NCBI GenBank assembly: GCA_964560135.1
Contig: CAZLKN010000001.1
Span: 124,001 to 188,000, forward strand
DNA: 64,000 bases
DNA from: CAZLKN01 sp964560135
GTDB taxonomy: Bacteria > Actinomycetota > JAICYB01
Direction: 5' to 3'
Shown piece after piece: positions 6,897 through 15,336 of the stretch (its first letter is position 1; each line of letters opens with the position of its first letter). The position numbers and the translations under genes were made by a program. The notes under the pieces are model-generated. The model searched no databases. It had not been told where the DNA came from and worked only from the letters and a program-made list of their open reading frames with translations.

Positions 6897-9800
6897 CTAC
6901 TCGACCGCCCCGGACACCTGGGCGCCCGCAACGGCGTCGCCCGTCTCCGAAGAGACGAGCTGTCCGCCGAGCAGACCGGTGTCGCCGGAGTGGCTGGTCG
7001 ACGCCGTACCGAGGGCGGCGTCCGCGGCCGGTCCGAGGGTACCGGCGGCCAGGTTGGCCACCGGTGCGTCTCCGGACACCGCGAACGACGAATCGTCGGC
7101 GTTCGCCAATTGCACCTCGGCCTCGCTCGCGCCGACCACACCGGTCACCTGGGAGCCCGCGACCGCGTCTCCCGTGGATCCGGCGATGTCCTGCACGAAC
7201 GCCAGGCTCGAGTCACCGATCTGCGACGCCGAAGCGTCGTCGTCGGCGTCCGCTCGAGGTCCGACCGCGATGTCGAGGTCGTTCTCGACGAAGTCGAGCT
7301 CTCCCGATTCCGCGAATGCGAACTCAGCGGTGTTGCTGTTCTGTACCGTCACCGATGATCCGCCACCGCCGACGACACCCGTGACCTGCGATCCGGCGAC
7401 GGCGTCGCCGGTCTCGGCCGTGAGCGTCTGGCTGGTGTCGGCCGTGTTGTCGCCGACCTGGGACGCCGAAGCGTCCGCATCGAACGACTCGGCCTCCGGA
7501 CCAACGTTGGCGTCGATCTCGTTGAACGCGTCCTCGACGTCGCCGGTGATCGCCGTGTCGAAGCTCGAGGTGTTGGTGTTCTGCACCTCGATGGTCGATC
7601 CGGCACCGGTCACGACACCGCTCACCTGCGCGCCGGCCACGGCGTCTCCGGTGGAGACGTCGAGGTCCTGGCCCGCGATGAGGGCGTTGTCACCGACCTG
7701 GCTCGCTGCCGCGTCCCCGAAGTCATCCGAGAGTGCGACGGGACCGACGTTCGCGTCCAACTCGTTGTCCGCGTCGTCGATCTCGCCCGTCTCGGCGAAC
7801 GAGAACTCGGACGTGTTCGTGTTCTGTGTCGTCACCTCGGAGCCTGCGCCGGCGACGATGCCGCTCACCTGCGAGCCGGCCACCGCGTCACCCGTGTGGG
7901 CGCCGAGGAGCTGGTCGACGGTGGCAGTGTTGTCACCGACCTGGCTGACCGTCGCATCGCCGAAGGCGAGGACGTTCGGGCCGAGGTTCGTGAATGCCGT
8001 GTTATCCGCGTCGTCCACCTGGCCGGTGATGGCCGCGGCGAACTCCGCGGTGTTGCTGTTCTGCTGCGTCACTTCGGATCCCGCGCCAGCGACGACACCG
8101 GTCACCTGCGAGCCTGCCACGGCGTCTCCGGTGGAGACGTCCATGGCCTGGCCCAGGGCGACATCGTTGTCACCGATCTGGGACGCCGAAGCGCTGTCGT
8201 TGTCGATCGCGCGCGGCCCGACGAAGTCGAAGAACGCCTCGTTGTCCGCATCGTCGATCTCGCCGGTCTCGGCGAAGTCGAAGGACGAGAAGTTCGTGTT
8301 CTGAACCTCGACCTCCGAGCCTGCGCCGGTCACGACGCCCGTCACCTGTGACCCGGCCACCGCGTCGCCGGTGTGGCCCGCGTTGACCTGGTCGGCAAGG
8401 ACGGTATTGTCGCCGACCTGGCTGGCCGACGAGACGTCGGCCGAGGCGGCGGACGGGCCGACGAACGTCGCGAACACATCGTTCTCGACATCGTCCACGT
8501 CACCCGAGAGCGCCACCGATTCCTCGGAGGTGTTGGCGTTCTGCACCGTGACCTCCGAACCCGAACCGGCCACGACACCGGTGACCTGCCCGCCGGCGAC
8601 TGCGTCACCGGTGGCGGCCTGGGCGTCCTGACCGACGACGAGCGCGTTGTCCCCGTTCTGGGACGACGAGGCCGGACCGCCTGCGCCAGCCGTTGGGCCC
8701 ACGCTTCCGATCACGATCTCGTTCTGCGCGTCGTCCACTTCGCCCGACTCCGCGAACGCGAACTCGGAGAAGTTGGTGTTCTGGACGGTCACGTCCGCGT
8801 TCGCCGTGGCCACCACACCGGTGACCTGGCCGCCTGCGACGGCGTCCCCGGTCTCGGCGTTGACGGCCTGCGACGCGAACACCGCATTGTCCCCGACCTG
8901 GGAGGCCGAGGCGCTGTCGGTCCCGAAGGCGAGCGGTCCGACGTCGACCTGGAGGCGGTTGTTCTCGTCGTCCAGATCGTCGACCTCACCCGTGATCGCC
9001 GTTGCGAACGATGCGGTGTTGCTGTTCTGGACCGTGACGACCTGGTGACCGACGGCACCGGTCACCTGGGCGCCCGCGAGGGCGTCCCCGGTGGTTCCGT
9101 CCGCGATCTGGTCGGTCGTCACGTCGTTGTCCCCGATCTGCGACGCCTGGGCATCCGTGTCTGCGAACGCCGTCGGTGCCGCATCGATGTCTGCGAAGTT
9201 CTGGAAGTTGCTGTCGCCGCTCTGGGCGAAGTCGTCTTCACTCGCTTGCTGGTTCTGGACCGTCAGGAACCCAGCCTGATCTCCCACGGCTCCGGTGACC
9301 TGGGCACCCGCCAGGGCGTCACCCGTGTTGCCCTCGACCTGCTGGGCGAGGTCAACCGAGTTGTCGCCCGTCTGGGCGGAACTGGCCGTACCGAAGAAGC
9401 TCGTGGACGTCGGGCCGAGTACCGCGAAGACCTCGTTCTCGGCCTCCACGTCACCCGACTCGGCTGTCCCGAACTCCGAGGAGTTCTGGTTCTGCACGGT
9501 CGCCGAGCCACCCACGATGCCGGTCACCTGCGACTGCGCAACGGCGTCGCCTGTGTCTCCGGCCGCGGACTGGGTGATGACTGCGTCGTTGTCGCCGATC
9601 TGGCTGGTCGACGCGGTGTCATCGGTCTCGGCGAACGGTCCGAGATCCAGGTCAGCCGTGTTGAGCAGGAACGCGTCGCCCGTGAGGGCCACGCCGTCCG
9701 TCGCCGTGTTCTGGTTCTGGACGACGTGCTCGCCTCCGCCCACGATGCCGGTCACCTGACCGCCGGCGACTGCGTCACCGGTGGCGGCTCCCGCCGTCTG

Positions 9801-10280
9801 GGAGAGGTCGAAGACGTTGTTCCCGATCTGGCTGGCAGTCGCCGGGCCTGTCGCGGTCTCGGCCGACGGGCCGAGGTCAACCTCGGCGTCGTTCGTGACG
9901 TCCGCATCCCCCGACTCCGCGAAAGCGTCGTCGGCGGTGTTGGTGTTCTGGACCGTCACGTTGTCGGCCACCGCGCCGGTCACCTGGCTGCCCGCGACGG
10001 GATCGCCGGTTTCGGCGGTCCCGTCCTGGGAGAGGCTCCCGGAATTGGTGCCCAGCTGGCTGCTGGACGCACCCGTCGCACCCGTCGCCGCCGGACCACC
10101 GTCGAACGCCGACGAGTTGTTACCCGTCGAGTTCCCGGTGGCTGCCGCGGCGCCGGTGGACGACTGCGTCCCCTGGATCGTGGTCTCGTCCTGCGCCTGG
10201 GCGGAGCCCATGACGAGGAAGGACCCGAAGCAAGCGAGCGCAGAGACGACCAGCCATCTGGCCAGTGTCTTGCGCTCCAT
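6897..10280 (-). CDS. Large secreted repeat protein with curlin-like QxGxN motifs
   Basis: A 1127-residue protein with a signal peptide (MERKTLARWLVVSALACFGS, cleavage near AQAQ). About 13 repeats of roughly 78 residues follow, then a terminal half-repeat. Each unit contains TGDAVAGSQVTGVV, then VQNTNTS, an acidic stretch such as ESGEVDDADNE, VGP, and SQVGDN followed by Q five residues later. The Q-x-G-x-N...Q pattern resembles the amyloid-forming curlin repeat of CsgA. The mature protein is rich in Asp, Ala, Thr, Ser, Val, Gln, Asn and nearly free of Cys and Lys. A beta-solenoid or amyloid-like extracellular fibre is a reasonable inference; no csg export genes are nearby. The start at 10280 is chosen because AAGGAG lies 7 bp upstream and a signal peptide follows at once. 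An in-frame ATG at 10352 would place the signal peptide internally. No LPXTG or membrane anchor is seen. Confidence 0.85.
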   Translation of the reverse strand: MERKTLARWLVVSALACFGSFLVMGSAQAQDETTIQGTQSSTGAAAATGNSTGNNSSAFDGGPAATGATGASSSQLGTNSGSLSQDGTAETGDPVAGSQVTGAVADNVTVQNTNTADDAFAESGDADVTNDAEVDLGPSAETATGPATASQIGNNVFDLSQTAGAATGDAVAGGQVTGIVGGGEHVVQNQNTATDGVALTGDAFLLNTADLDLGPFAETDDTASTSQIGDNDAVITQSAAGDTGDAVAQSQVTGIVGGSATVQNQNSSEFGTAESGDVEAENEVFAVLGPTSTSFFGTASSAQTGDNSVDLAQQVEGNTGDALAGAQVTGAVGDQAGFLTVQNQQASEDDFAQSGDSNFQNFADIDAAPTAFADTDAQASQIGDNDVTTDQIADGTTGDALAGAQVTGAVGHQVVTVQNSNTASFATAITGEVDDLDDENNRLQVDVGPLAFGTDSASASQVGDNAVFASQAVNAETGDAVAGGQVTGVVATANADVTVQNTNFSEFAFAESGEVDDAQNEIVIGSVGPTAGAGGPASSSQNGDNALVVGQDAQAATGDAVAGGQVTGVVAGSGSEVTVQNANTSEESVALSGDVDDVENDVFATFVGPSAASADVSSASQVGDNTVLADQVNAGHTGDAVAGSQVTGVVTGAGSEVEVQNTNFSSFDFAETGEIDDADNEAFFDFVGPRAIDNDSASASQIGDNDVALGQAMDVSTGDAVAGSQVTGVVAGAGSEVTQQNSNTAEFAAAITGQVDDADNTAFTNLGPNVLAFGDATVSQVGDNTATVDQLLGAHTGDAVAGSQVSGIVAGAGSEVTTQNTNTSEFSFAETGEIDDADNELDANVGPVALSDDFGDAAASQVGDNALIAGQDLDVSTGDAVAGAQVSGVVTGAGSTIEVQNTNTSSFDTAITGDVEDAFNEIDANVGPEAESFDADASASQVGDNTADTSQTLTAETGDAVAGSQVTGVVGGGGSSVTVQNSNTAEFAFAESGELDFVENDLDIAVGPRADADDDASASQIGDSSLAFVQDIAGSTGDAVAGSQVTGVVGASEAEVQLANADDSSFAVSGDAPVANLAAGTLGPAADAALGTASTSHSGDTGLLGGQLVSSETGDAVAGAQVSGAVE
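6910..9990 (-). repeat. Tandem array of about 13 coding repeats, roughly 234 bp each
   Basis: The repeats of the secreted protein are visible in DNA as recurring segments encoding SQVTG and GDAVAG. The copies in the C-terminal half (about 7150-8850) are the most alike, which suggests recent unequal crossing-over; copies near the N-terminus are more diverged. Confidence 0.8.
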
Positions 10281-10287
10281 GTACGTA

Positions 10288-10293
10288 CTCCTT
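10288..10293 (-). promoter_or_regulatory. Ribosome binding site deciding the start of the repeat protein
   Basis: AAGGAG on the minus strand, 7 bp before the ATG at 10280. It rules in favour of this ATG over the in-frame ATG at 10352, which has no SD. Confidence 0.7.
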
Positions 10294-10602
10294 GTTTCTC
10301 GTAGGTACAACAGGTCCGGCGCATGCCGAACCATCGGCGCGTGAGTGGTCACCCCCTTTCGTGCGGGCCACCCGGCGCCCGCCGTCCGCGCCGGAACCCG
10401 TCCAGTCGCCGGCGCGGCATTTCGGCGTCCGCGCCGGCCGGTTCACGCGCCCGCCCTACGTCGGCGGTCGCGCGAACTGCTGCCGACAGGCTACAGGGAC
10501 GCGCCGACCGCCCGCCAAGCAGTTCCGGAGGTCCCCGGCCCGGGAAGGACGTCGGTGGCGTGATAGATTGCCCCTCCAAGTGCTCGACACGGTGCTGGTG
10601 AT
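10294..10602. other. Divergent intergenic region, no gene seen
   Basis: About 310 bp between the divergently transcribed repeat protein and acyl-CoA ligase. I see no convincing frame, RNA or long palindrome. A -10-like TAGATT at 10564-10569 could serve the acyl-CoA ligase, leaving a leader of about 40 nt. Promoters for both genes must lie here. Confidence 0.5.
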
Positions 10603-10617
10603 GGGGAGGTGAGCTCG

Positions 10618-12462
10618 TTGGCGAGGGACATCGCAGCGGAGCGCAGGGACATCGACGAGACGGTCGCCGGACAGACGCTCTGCACGCTCTTCGAACACAC
10701 GATCGCCGAGCACGGCGATCTCGAGGCGTTGAAGTGGAAGGTCGGGGACGACTGGAAGTCGCTCACGTTCTCCCAGTACGCCGAGCGGGTCCGGGAGTTC
10801 GGCAACGGGATGATCGCCCTGGGCTTGGAGCCGGGCGAGTTCGTCAACGTCATCGGAGCGAACCGGTACGAATACTGCATCTCCGATCTCGGGATCGTGC
10901 ACGCCGGCGGTGTACCCGTCTCCCTGTACAACACCCTGGCCCCCGAGCAGATCGAGTACATCGTCAACCACTGCGAGGCGGTCTACGTGATCCTCGAGAA
11001 CCGCGCCTACTACGAGCGGTTCCTCAAGATCAAGGACGCCATCCCCAATATCCGCAAGGTCATCATGTGGGAGGGAGCCGAGGAGTTCGCCGACGACGAC
11101 TGGGTGATCTCCTACGAGGACGTGCTCGCCGCAGGCCGGGAGTACGCCCGGGCCAACCCCGGCGAGCTCGACAAGCGCATCAAGGGGGTGAAGCCCGAGG
11201 GCCTCTGCACGCTGATCTACACCTCGGGGACCACCGGGCCCCCGAAGGGCGTGATGATCACCCACTACAACGTGCTTTGGACGGCGGAGTCGCTGGCGCG
11301 GGTCCGCAGCTTCGAGCCCGGCTCCCGGCAGATCTCCTACCTGCCACTGGCCCACATCGCCGAGCGCATGGTCGGGCTCTACCTGCCGATCAAGTACGGC
11401 TCGATGGTGCACTTCTGCCCCAACGTGGCGGAGATCGGCGCCTACCTGGGAGAGGTCAAGCCGCACCTGTTCTTCGCCGTGCCGCGTGTCTGGGAGAAGA
11501 TCTACGAGCGGCTGAACGCCGCGATCGACGGGAATCCGGACCCCGAGCAGGCCCAGCAGACCAAGGACGCCATCGCAGCCTGCATGGAGAAGGTACGTCT
11601 GGAGCAGGCCGGGAAGCCGGTCCCCGAGGATCTGGCGAAGAAGGTCGAGGAGGCCGAGATCGTCACGAGCCTGATCCGCTCGCTGGTCGGGCTCGACGAG
11701 CTCCAGGTCGCGATCACGGGGGCGGCGCCCATCGCCCAGGAGATCCTGGAGTGGTTCCACGCCGTGGGCGTCCCGATCGCCGAGGTCTACGGGCAGTCCG
11801 AGGACACCGGACCGACCTCCTGGAACCCACCGGGAAGGATCAAGATCGGCACCGTCGGCCCCTCCCTGCCGGGGGTCGAGGTGAAGCTCGACGTGGACGG
11901 CGAGGTGCTGGTGCTGGGCGGCAACGTGATGCGGGGCTACTACAAGGACCCCGAGCTCACGGCGCAGACGATCGACGGAGAGGGTTGGCTGCACTCCGGC
12001 GACGTCGCCGAGATCGACGACGACGGATACCTCAGGATCGTCGACCGCAAGAAGGAGATCCTGATCACCGCCGGCGGGAAGAACATCGCCCCGTCGAACA
12101 TCGAGAACCTGCTCAAGCAGCATCCGCTGGTGGGCACGGCGTGCGTGATCGGCGACCAGCGTCCCTACTGCACGGCGCTGATCGCGCTGGACTCCGAGTC
12201 GGCGGCCGGATGGGCGGCCAAGCACGACAAGACCGCCGATGTCGCGGAACTCTCCGACGACCCGGATGTGGTTGCCGAGATCCAGGCCCATGTGGACGAG
12301 ATGAACAAGGGCCTGCACAACCAGGAGCAGGTCAAGAAGTTCACGATCCTGCCCACGGAGTGGACGGTGGACTCCGAGGAGCTCACCCCGACGCTCAAGC
12401 TGAAGCGGAAGGTCGTGAATCAGAAGTACACGGACACGATCGAGTCCATGTACGCCAAGTAG
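10618..12462 (+). CDS. Long-chain acyl-CoA synthetase (AMP-forming)
   Basis: A 614-residue adenylate-forming enzyme that activates fatty acids to acyl-CoA with ATP. The P-loop-like AMP motif LIYTSGTTGPPKGV lies at about 198-211. The motif YGQSEDTG (about 393-400) and the C-terminal SGDVAEIDDDGYLRIVDRKK hinge match the family. The C-terminus carries the conserved lysine region (LTPTLKLKRK). The overall form resembles FadD15/FAA-type ligases of actinobacteria. The start is uncertain: GGGGAGGTGA at 10603-10612 is an excellent SD placed 5-6 bp before the TTG at 10618. The GTG at 10609 is inside that SD, so I prefer TTG. It is monocistronic and ends at a strong terminator. Its substrate chain length cannot be read here. 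Confidence 0.9.
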   Translation: MARDIAAERRDIDETVAGQTLCTLFEHTIAEHGDLEALKWKVGDDWKSLTFSQYAERVREFGNGMIALGLEPGEFVNVIGANRYEYCISDLGIVHAGGVPVSLYNTLAPEQIEYIVNHCEAVYVILENRAYYERFLKIKDAIPNIRKVIMWEGAEEFADDDWVISYEDVLAAGREYARANPGELDKRIKGVKPEGLCTLIYTSGTTGPPKGVMITHYNVLWTAESLARVRSFEPGSRQISYLPLAHIAERMVGLYLPIKYGSMVHFCPNVAEIGAYLGEVKPHLFFAVPRVWEKIYERLNAAIDGNPDPEQAQQTKDAIAACMEKVRLEQAGKPVPEDLAKKVEEAEIVTSLIRSLVGLDELQVAITGAAPIAQEILEWFHAVGVPIAEVYGQSEDTGPTSWNPPGRIKIGTVGPSLPGVEVKLDVDGEVLVLGGNVMRGYYKDPELTAQTIDGEGWLHSGDVAEIDDDGYLRIVDRKKEILITAGGKNIAPSNIENLLKQHPLVGTACVIGDQRPYCTALIALDSESAAGWAAKHDKTADVAELSDDPDVVAEIQAHVDEMNKGLHNQEQVKKFTILPTEWTVDSEELTPTLKLKRKVVNQKYTDTIESMYAK

Positions 12463-12480
12463 CCCGTCCCCGCGTGCTTC

Positions 12481-12515
12481 GAAGAGCCCCCCGGTGCATG
12501 TTCGGGGGGCTCTTC
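12481..12515 (+). terminator. Rho-independent-type terminator after the acyl-CoA synthetase
   Basis: A perfect 12-bp stem (GAAGAGCCCCCC at 12481-12492 with its complement at 12504-12515) and an 11-nt loop, 18 bp after the TAG at 12462. The U-tract is short. Confidence 0.75.
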
Positions 12516-12564
12516 ATGTGGGGCTCAGGTCCCGGGAAAGGATATGCACCTAGATTAGTAGGAT

Positions 12565-12593
12565 TTGACAGTCCCCTATATAGTCACTTAGAA
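12565..12593 (+). promoter_or_regulatory. Candidate sigma70-type promoter in an AT-rich spacer
   Basis: TTGACA at 12565-12570 is a perfect -35 hexamer. A -10-like TTAGAA follows at 12588-12593 after 17 bp. The surrounding 12540-12600 is unusually AT-rich for this window, and the promoter points to the secreted protein at 12635, which has its own SD. Confidence 0.5.
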
Positions 12594-12634
12594 GTGGGAA
12601 ATCATCGATCCCGATCCGTCGGAGGCTCGTCACC

Positions 12635-13639
12635 ATGTCCCGCATCGTCCACCGCCGCCTCCATGCGGCCCTGTCGGTCGGCGTCGCCGTCCTCGCGTTC
12701 GGCGCGCTGACACTGCCCGTCGGCGCCACCCTCCCGGTGGACGCCCCCGATCTCGACGCGCCGACCGAGCCCGTGGCCGGGCAGGGACGCGGCTCCGGGT
12801 CCCCGAGCACCGCCACCACCTCTGCGGCGGCCGCCCGTCCCCTGGAGGGCCTCTTCCGGATCCAGGAAGGTGAGTGCGCCGGCGACGGCGTCACCGCGGG
12901 ATCCTACTTCCGCATGGTGCAGCCCGGCGGCGACGTCGCGAGCGGGCCCTTCGTGGACAACGCCGACTCTCCCTGCGGCGACGACTCCTACACGCCGCTG
13001 CTACCCGGGACCGACGGCGGCCTGTCCACGACCGGATACCAGCCCCATCCCAGCCCCGCCTTCTCGGCGACCGGCCACGGGCTGAACGACAAGATCATCC
13101 AGCCGCAGTCCTTCTTCGGGACCCGCTTCGCGGCCGCTACGAACCCCACCGATCCTCAGACCTCCACCGACGTGGTCCAGCCGGTGATCACCGAGGAGAG
13201 TGGCGAGCTGTCCGGTGACGTCCGCGCCTTCGCCGCGGCGTGGAACGGCCAGCATTTCAACCAGGGTTCCCCGAAGCCCGACGGCGAGAAGCCGGGGAAC
13301 ACTGCGGGCCCGGCAGGCACCTTCGATCCGGCCTCGGGACGCTACACCCTGTCGTGGTCGAGCCAGATCGTCGGGGGTCCGTTCAACAACTTCACCGGGG
13401 TCTGGCATCTGGAGGGCACCTTCGACGGTGGCGTCCAGGTAGGCAGCGCGGCACCCCCCGGCCACAGCGCGGCCGCCCCTGCGACGACGGCGAGCGGAGC
13501 CGCCGGAGCCGCCGCCGCGACGCGCAGCGGCCAGGCCACGCCGCGGACCGGTGCCTCGTCTGCGCCGGCCGGGCTGGCCCTCGCGGGTCTCGCGGTGGCG
13601 TTGCGATGGGCGGCCACGCGCCGCCGCGGCTTAAGCTGA
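12635..13639 (+). CDS. Secreted protein with LPXTG-like sorting tail, paralogue of 14616-15311
   Basis: A 334-residue protein with a signal peptide (about 1-32), a globular domain (about 68-268), an Ala/Thr/Gly-rich linker and a C-terminal sorting-like tail: TPRTG, a hydrophobic stretch, then ATRRRGLS. TPRTG keeps the P-x-T-G core of LPXTG, so sortase anchoring to the wall is likely. The globular domain is closely related to the lipoprotein at 14616. Both share LEGLFR, a GVTAGS.FRMVQ block, PCGD..YTPL.PGTDGGL, AAWNGQHFNQGSPKPDG and SSQIVGGPFNNFTGVWHLEG. I do not recognise the family. Conserved cysteines at the equivalent positions (GEC..., SPCGD) probably form a disulfide. GGAGG lies 9 bp before the ATG. 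Confidence 0.8.
   Translation: MSRIVHRRLHAALSVGVAVLAFGALTLPVGATLPVDAPDLDAPTEPVAGQGRGSGSPSTATTSAAAARPLEGLFRIQEGECAGDGVTAGSYFRMVQPGGDVASGPFVDNADSPCGDDSYTPLLPGTDGGLSTTGYQPHPSPAFSATGHGLNDKIIQPQSFFGTRFAAATNPTDPQTSTDVVQPVITEESGELSGDVRAFAAAWNGQHFNQGSPKPDGEKPGNTAGPAGTFDPASGRYTLSWSSQIVGGPFNNFTGVWHLEGTFDGGVQVGSAAPPGHSAAAPATTASGAAGAAAATRSGQATPRTGASSAPAGLALAGLAVALRWAATRRRGLS
13632..13637 (+). promoter_or_regulatory. -10 box of a probable leaderless transcript
   Basis: TAAGCT (TAnnnT) ends 7 bp before the ATG at 13645 and overlaps the stop of the preceding gene. No SD is present for 13645. Confidence 0.45.
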
Positions 13640-13644
13640 CGGCC

Positions 13645-14598
13645 ATGCGCCGCGCGCCCCTGCTCGCGATCCTGGTGGTCGGACTCGGCCTCGTCGCCGC
13701 GCCCGCCGTTTTCCAGATGTTCACGCGCGCTCCGGGCGGGGGCCGGATGATGACCGACTTCCGGCCGCTGATGACCCCCGAGCGCCTGGACGGTTTCGAC
13801 GACCACCTCACGACGATCGACCGCGGACAGGCCGACGCCTCACGGGCTCTCGACGACCTCGCGGGGGCCGAAGGCGTGCCCCGGGAGGAGATCGAGAGCC
13901 GCTTCCCCGAGACCGCGCGCTTCGAGGAGCGCTGGCCGGCCCTCCGCGACGACATGCGGGGGATGCTGCGTGACATCAGGGCCAGCCTCGGGAACTTCGA
14001 GGCCGTCGACGCGCTCCCGCCCTTCGCCCTGTTCCCGTGGTTCTTCGTGATCCCCGGGCTGCTGCTCGCGCTGGCGGTCGGCAACGCCTTCCGGCGGAAG
14101 CGGCTCACGGTCCTCAACTGGGGGTTCGTGATGCTGCTCGGCCTCGGGCTCGTGGCCGCACCGGTGCTGTTCCAGATGTTCTCCCGGGCCCCCGCGGGCG
14201 CCGAGATGATCGACGACTTCCGGGAGCTCATGACCGTCGAGCGGGTGACGGAGGTCCAGAGATACTTCATCACCATCGCGGGGGCCGAGGGGGAGCTGCG
14301 CAACCGGGTGCGTCCGGCGGTCGAGGACACGGATCGATCCTTCGAGGACGACTACCCGCAGGCGGCACGGTTCGCGCGGCGGTGGCCGGGCATCTCGGCG
14401 GACATGGCCCCGATGGTGGGCGCCATGTCCGACAATCTCGACGAGTTCGACGGGATCGCCGCGCTGCCGCCGTTCTGGCTGTTCCCATGGTTCTTCGTGA
14501 TCCCCGGGGTGCTCGTGCTCGGCTTCGGCTTCGTCGCCGGACGGCCCAAGAAGCGCAAGGCCCCCAGGTCGGTGATCCGTCCGGACGCCGGCCGTTGA
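13645..14598 (+). CDS. Internally duplicated membrane protein, function unknown
   Basis: A 317-residue protein made of two copies of one unit of about 150 residues. Each copy has a membrane segment (VGLGLVAAPAVFQMF / LGLGLVAAPVLFQMF), an acidic extracytoplasmic domain of about 100 residues and a second membrane segment in LFPWFFVIPG. Four membrane helices in total put both acidic loops on the same, probably outer, face. Shared landmarks include DFR.LMT.ER, FE..WP and ALPPF. It lies between two paralogous secreted proteins with 5-17 bp gaps, which suggests a joint role. I recognise no family. A single-copy homologue elsewhere would be expected if the duplication is recent. Confidence 0.75.
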   Translation: MRRAPLLAILVVGLGLVAAPAVFQMFTRAPGGGRMMTDFRPLMTPERLDGFDDHLTTIDRGQADASRALDDLAGAEGVPREEIESRFPETARFEERWPALRDDMRGMLRDIRASLGNFEAVDALPPFALFPWFFVIPGLLLALAVGNAFRRKRLTVLNWGFVMLLGLGLVAAPVLFQMFSRAPAGAEMIDDFRELMTVERVTEVQRYFITIAGAEGELRNRVRPAVEDTDRSFEDDYPQAARFARRWPGISADMAPMVGAMSDNLDEFDGIAALPPFWLFPWFFVIPGVLVLGFGFVAGRPKKRKAPRSVIRPDAGR

Positions 14599-14615
14599 AA
14601 CGACAGGAGGGCGAG

Positions 14616-15311
14616 ATGACCGGTTCGAGGATCCGCGCCACCCTGCTGGTGCTGACGCTGCTGCTCACGGCGGCTTGTGGCAACGGCGAGGAGCCACCCG
14701 CCGCCGAGGGGGCCCTGGAGGGGCTGTTCCGGCTGACGGCCGGGGAGTGCGACGACGAGGGTGTGACCGCCGGCTCCTCCTTCCGGATGGTCCAGTCCGG
14801 CGGCGACCTCGACGAGGGACCGTTCGTCCCCAACGGCGACTCGCCGTGCGGCGACGCCACCTACACGCCGCTGAGCCCCGGGACCGACGGGGGGCTGATC
14901 GCCGGTGAGTACCAGCCCCAGCCCGAGCCTCCATTCGACGACGACGGGAACGGTACCGCGTCGGCGATCACCGAACCCCAACCGTGGTTCGCGGTCGCCT
15001 TCTCGCTGGCCACGAACCCCGTCGATCCGCAGACGGACGAGGAGGCCGGCCCGCCTATGCTCCAGGTCTCCGACGGGACGATCACCGGTGACCTCCGGGC
15101 GGTTGCCGCGGCCTGGAACGGCCAGCATTTCAACCAGGGGTCCCCGAAACCCGACGGCTCGATGCCCGGCAACACCCGCGACGTTTCCGGCGAGTTCGAT
15201 CCTGACACCGGTGCCTTCACGCTACGCTGGTCGAGTCAGATCGTCGGTGGTCCGTTCAACAACTTCACCGGCGTGTGGCATCTGGAAGGAACCTTCGAGC
15301 CGCGTAGCTGA
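14616..15311 (+). CDS. Lipoprotein paralogue of the 12635-13639 secreted protein
   Basis: A 231-residue lipoprotein with signal peptide and lipobox LTAAC (Cys about 23), followed directly by the same domain as the protein at 12635. It has no linker and no sorting tail, so one family member is lipid-anchored and the other probably wall-anchored. The strongest shared blocks are AAWNGQHFNQGSPKPDG, PGNT and SSQIVGGPFNNFTGVW. AGGAGG sits 5 bp before the ATG at 14616. Function is unknown; the paired anchoring and the membrane protein between them suggest an envelope assembly. Confidence 0.8.
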   Translation: MTGSRIRATLLVLTLLLTAACGNGEEPPAAEGALEGLFRLTAGECDDEGVTAGSSFRMVQSGGDLDEGPFVPNGDSPCGDATYTPLSPGTDGGLIAGEYQPQPEPPFDDDGNGTASAITEPQPWFAVAFSLATNPVDPQTDEEAGPPMLQVSDGTITGDLRAVAAAWNGQHFNQGSPKPDGSMPGNTRDVSGEFDPDTGAFTLRWSSQIVGGPFNNFTGVWHLEGTFEPRS

Positions 15312-15336
15312 CGGCCGGACGGCCGATGGGGGGCCC

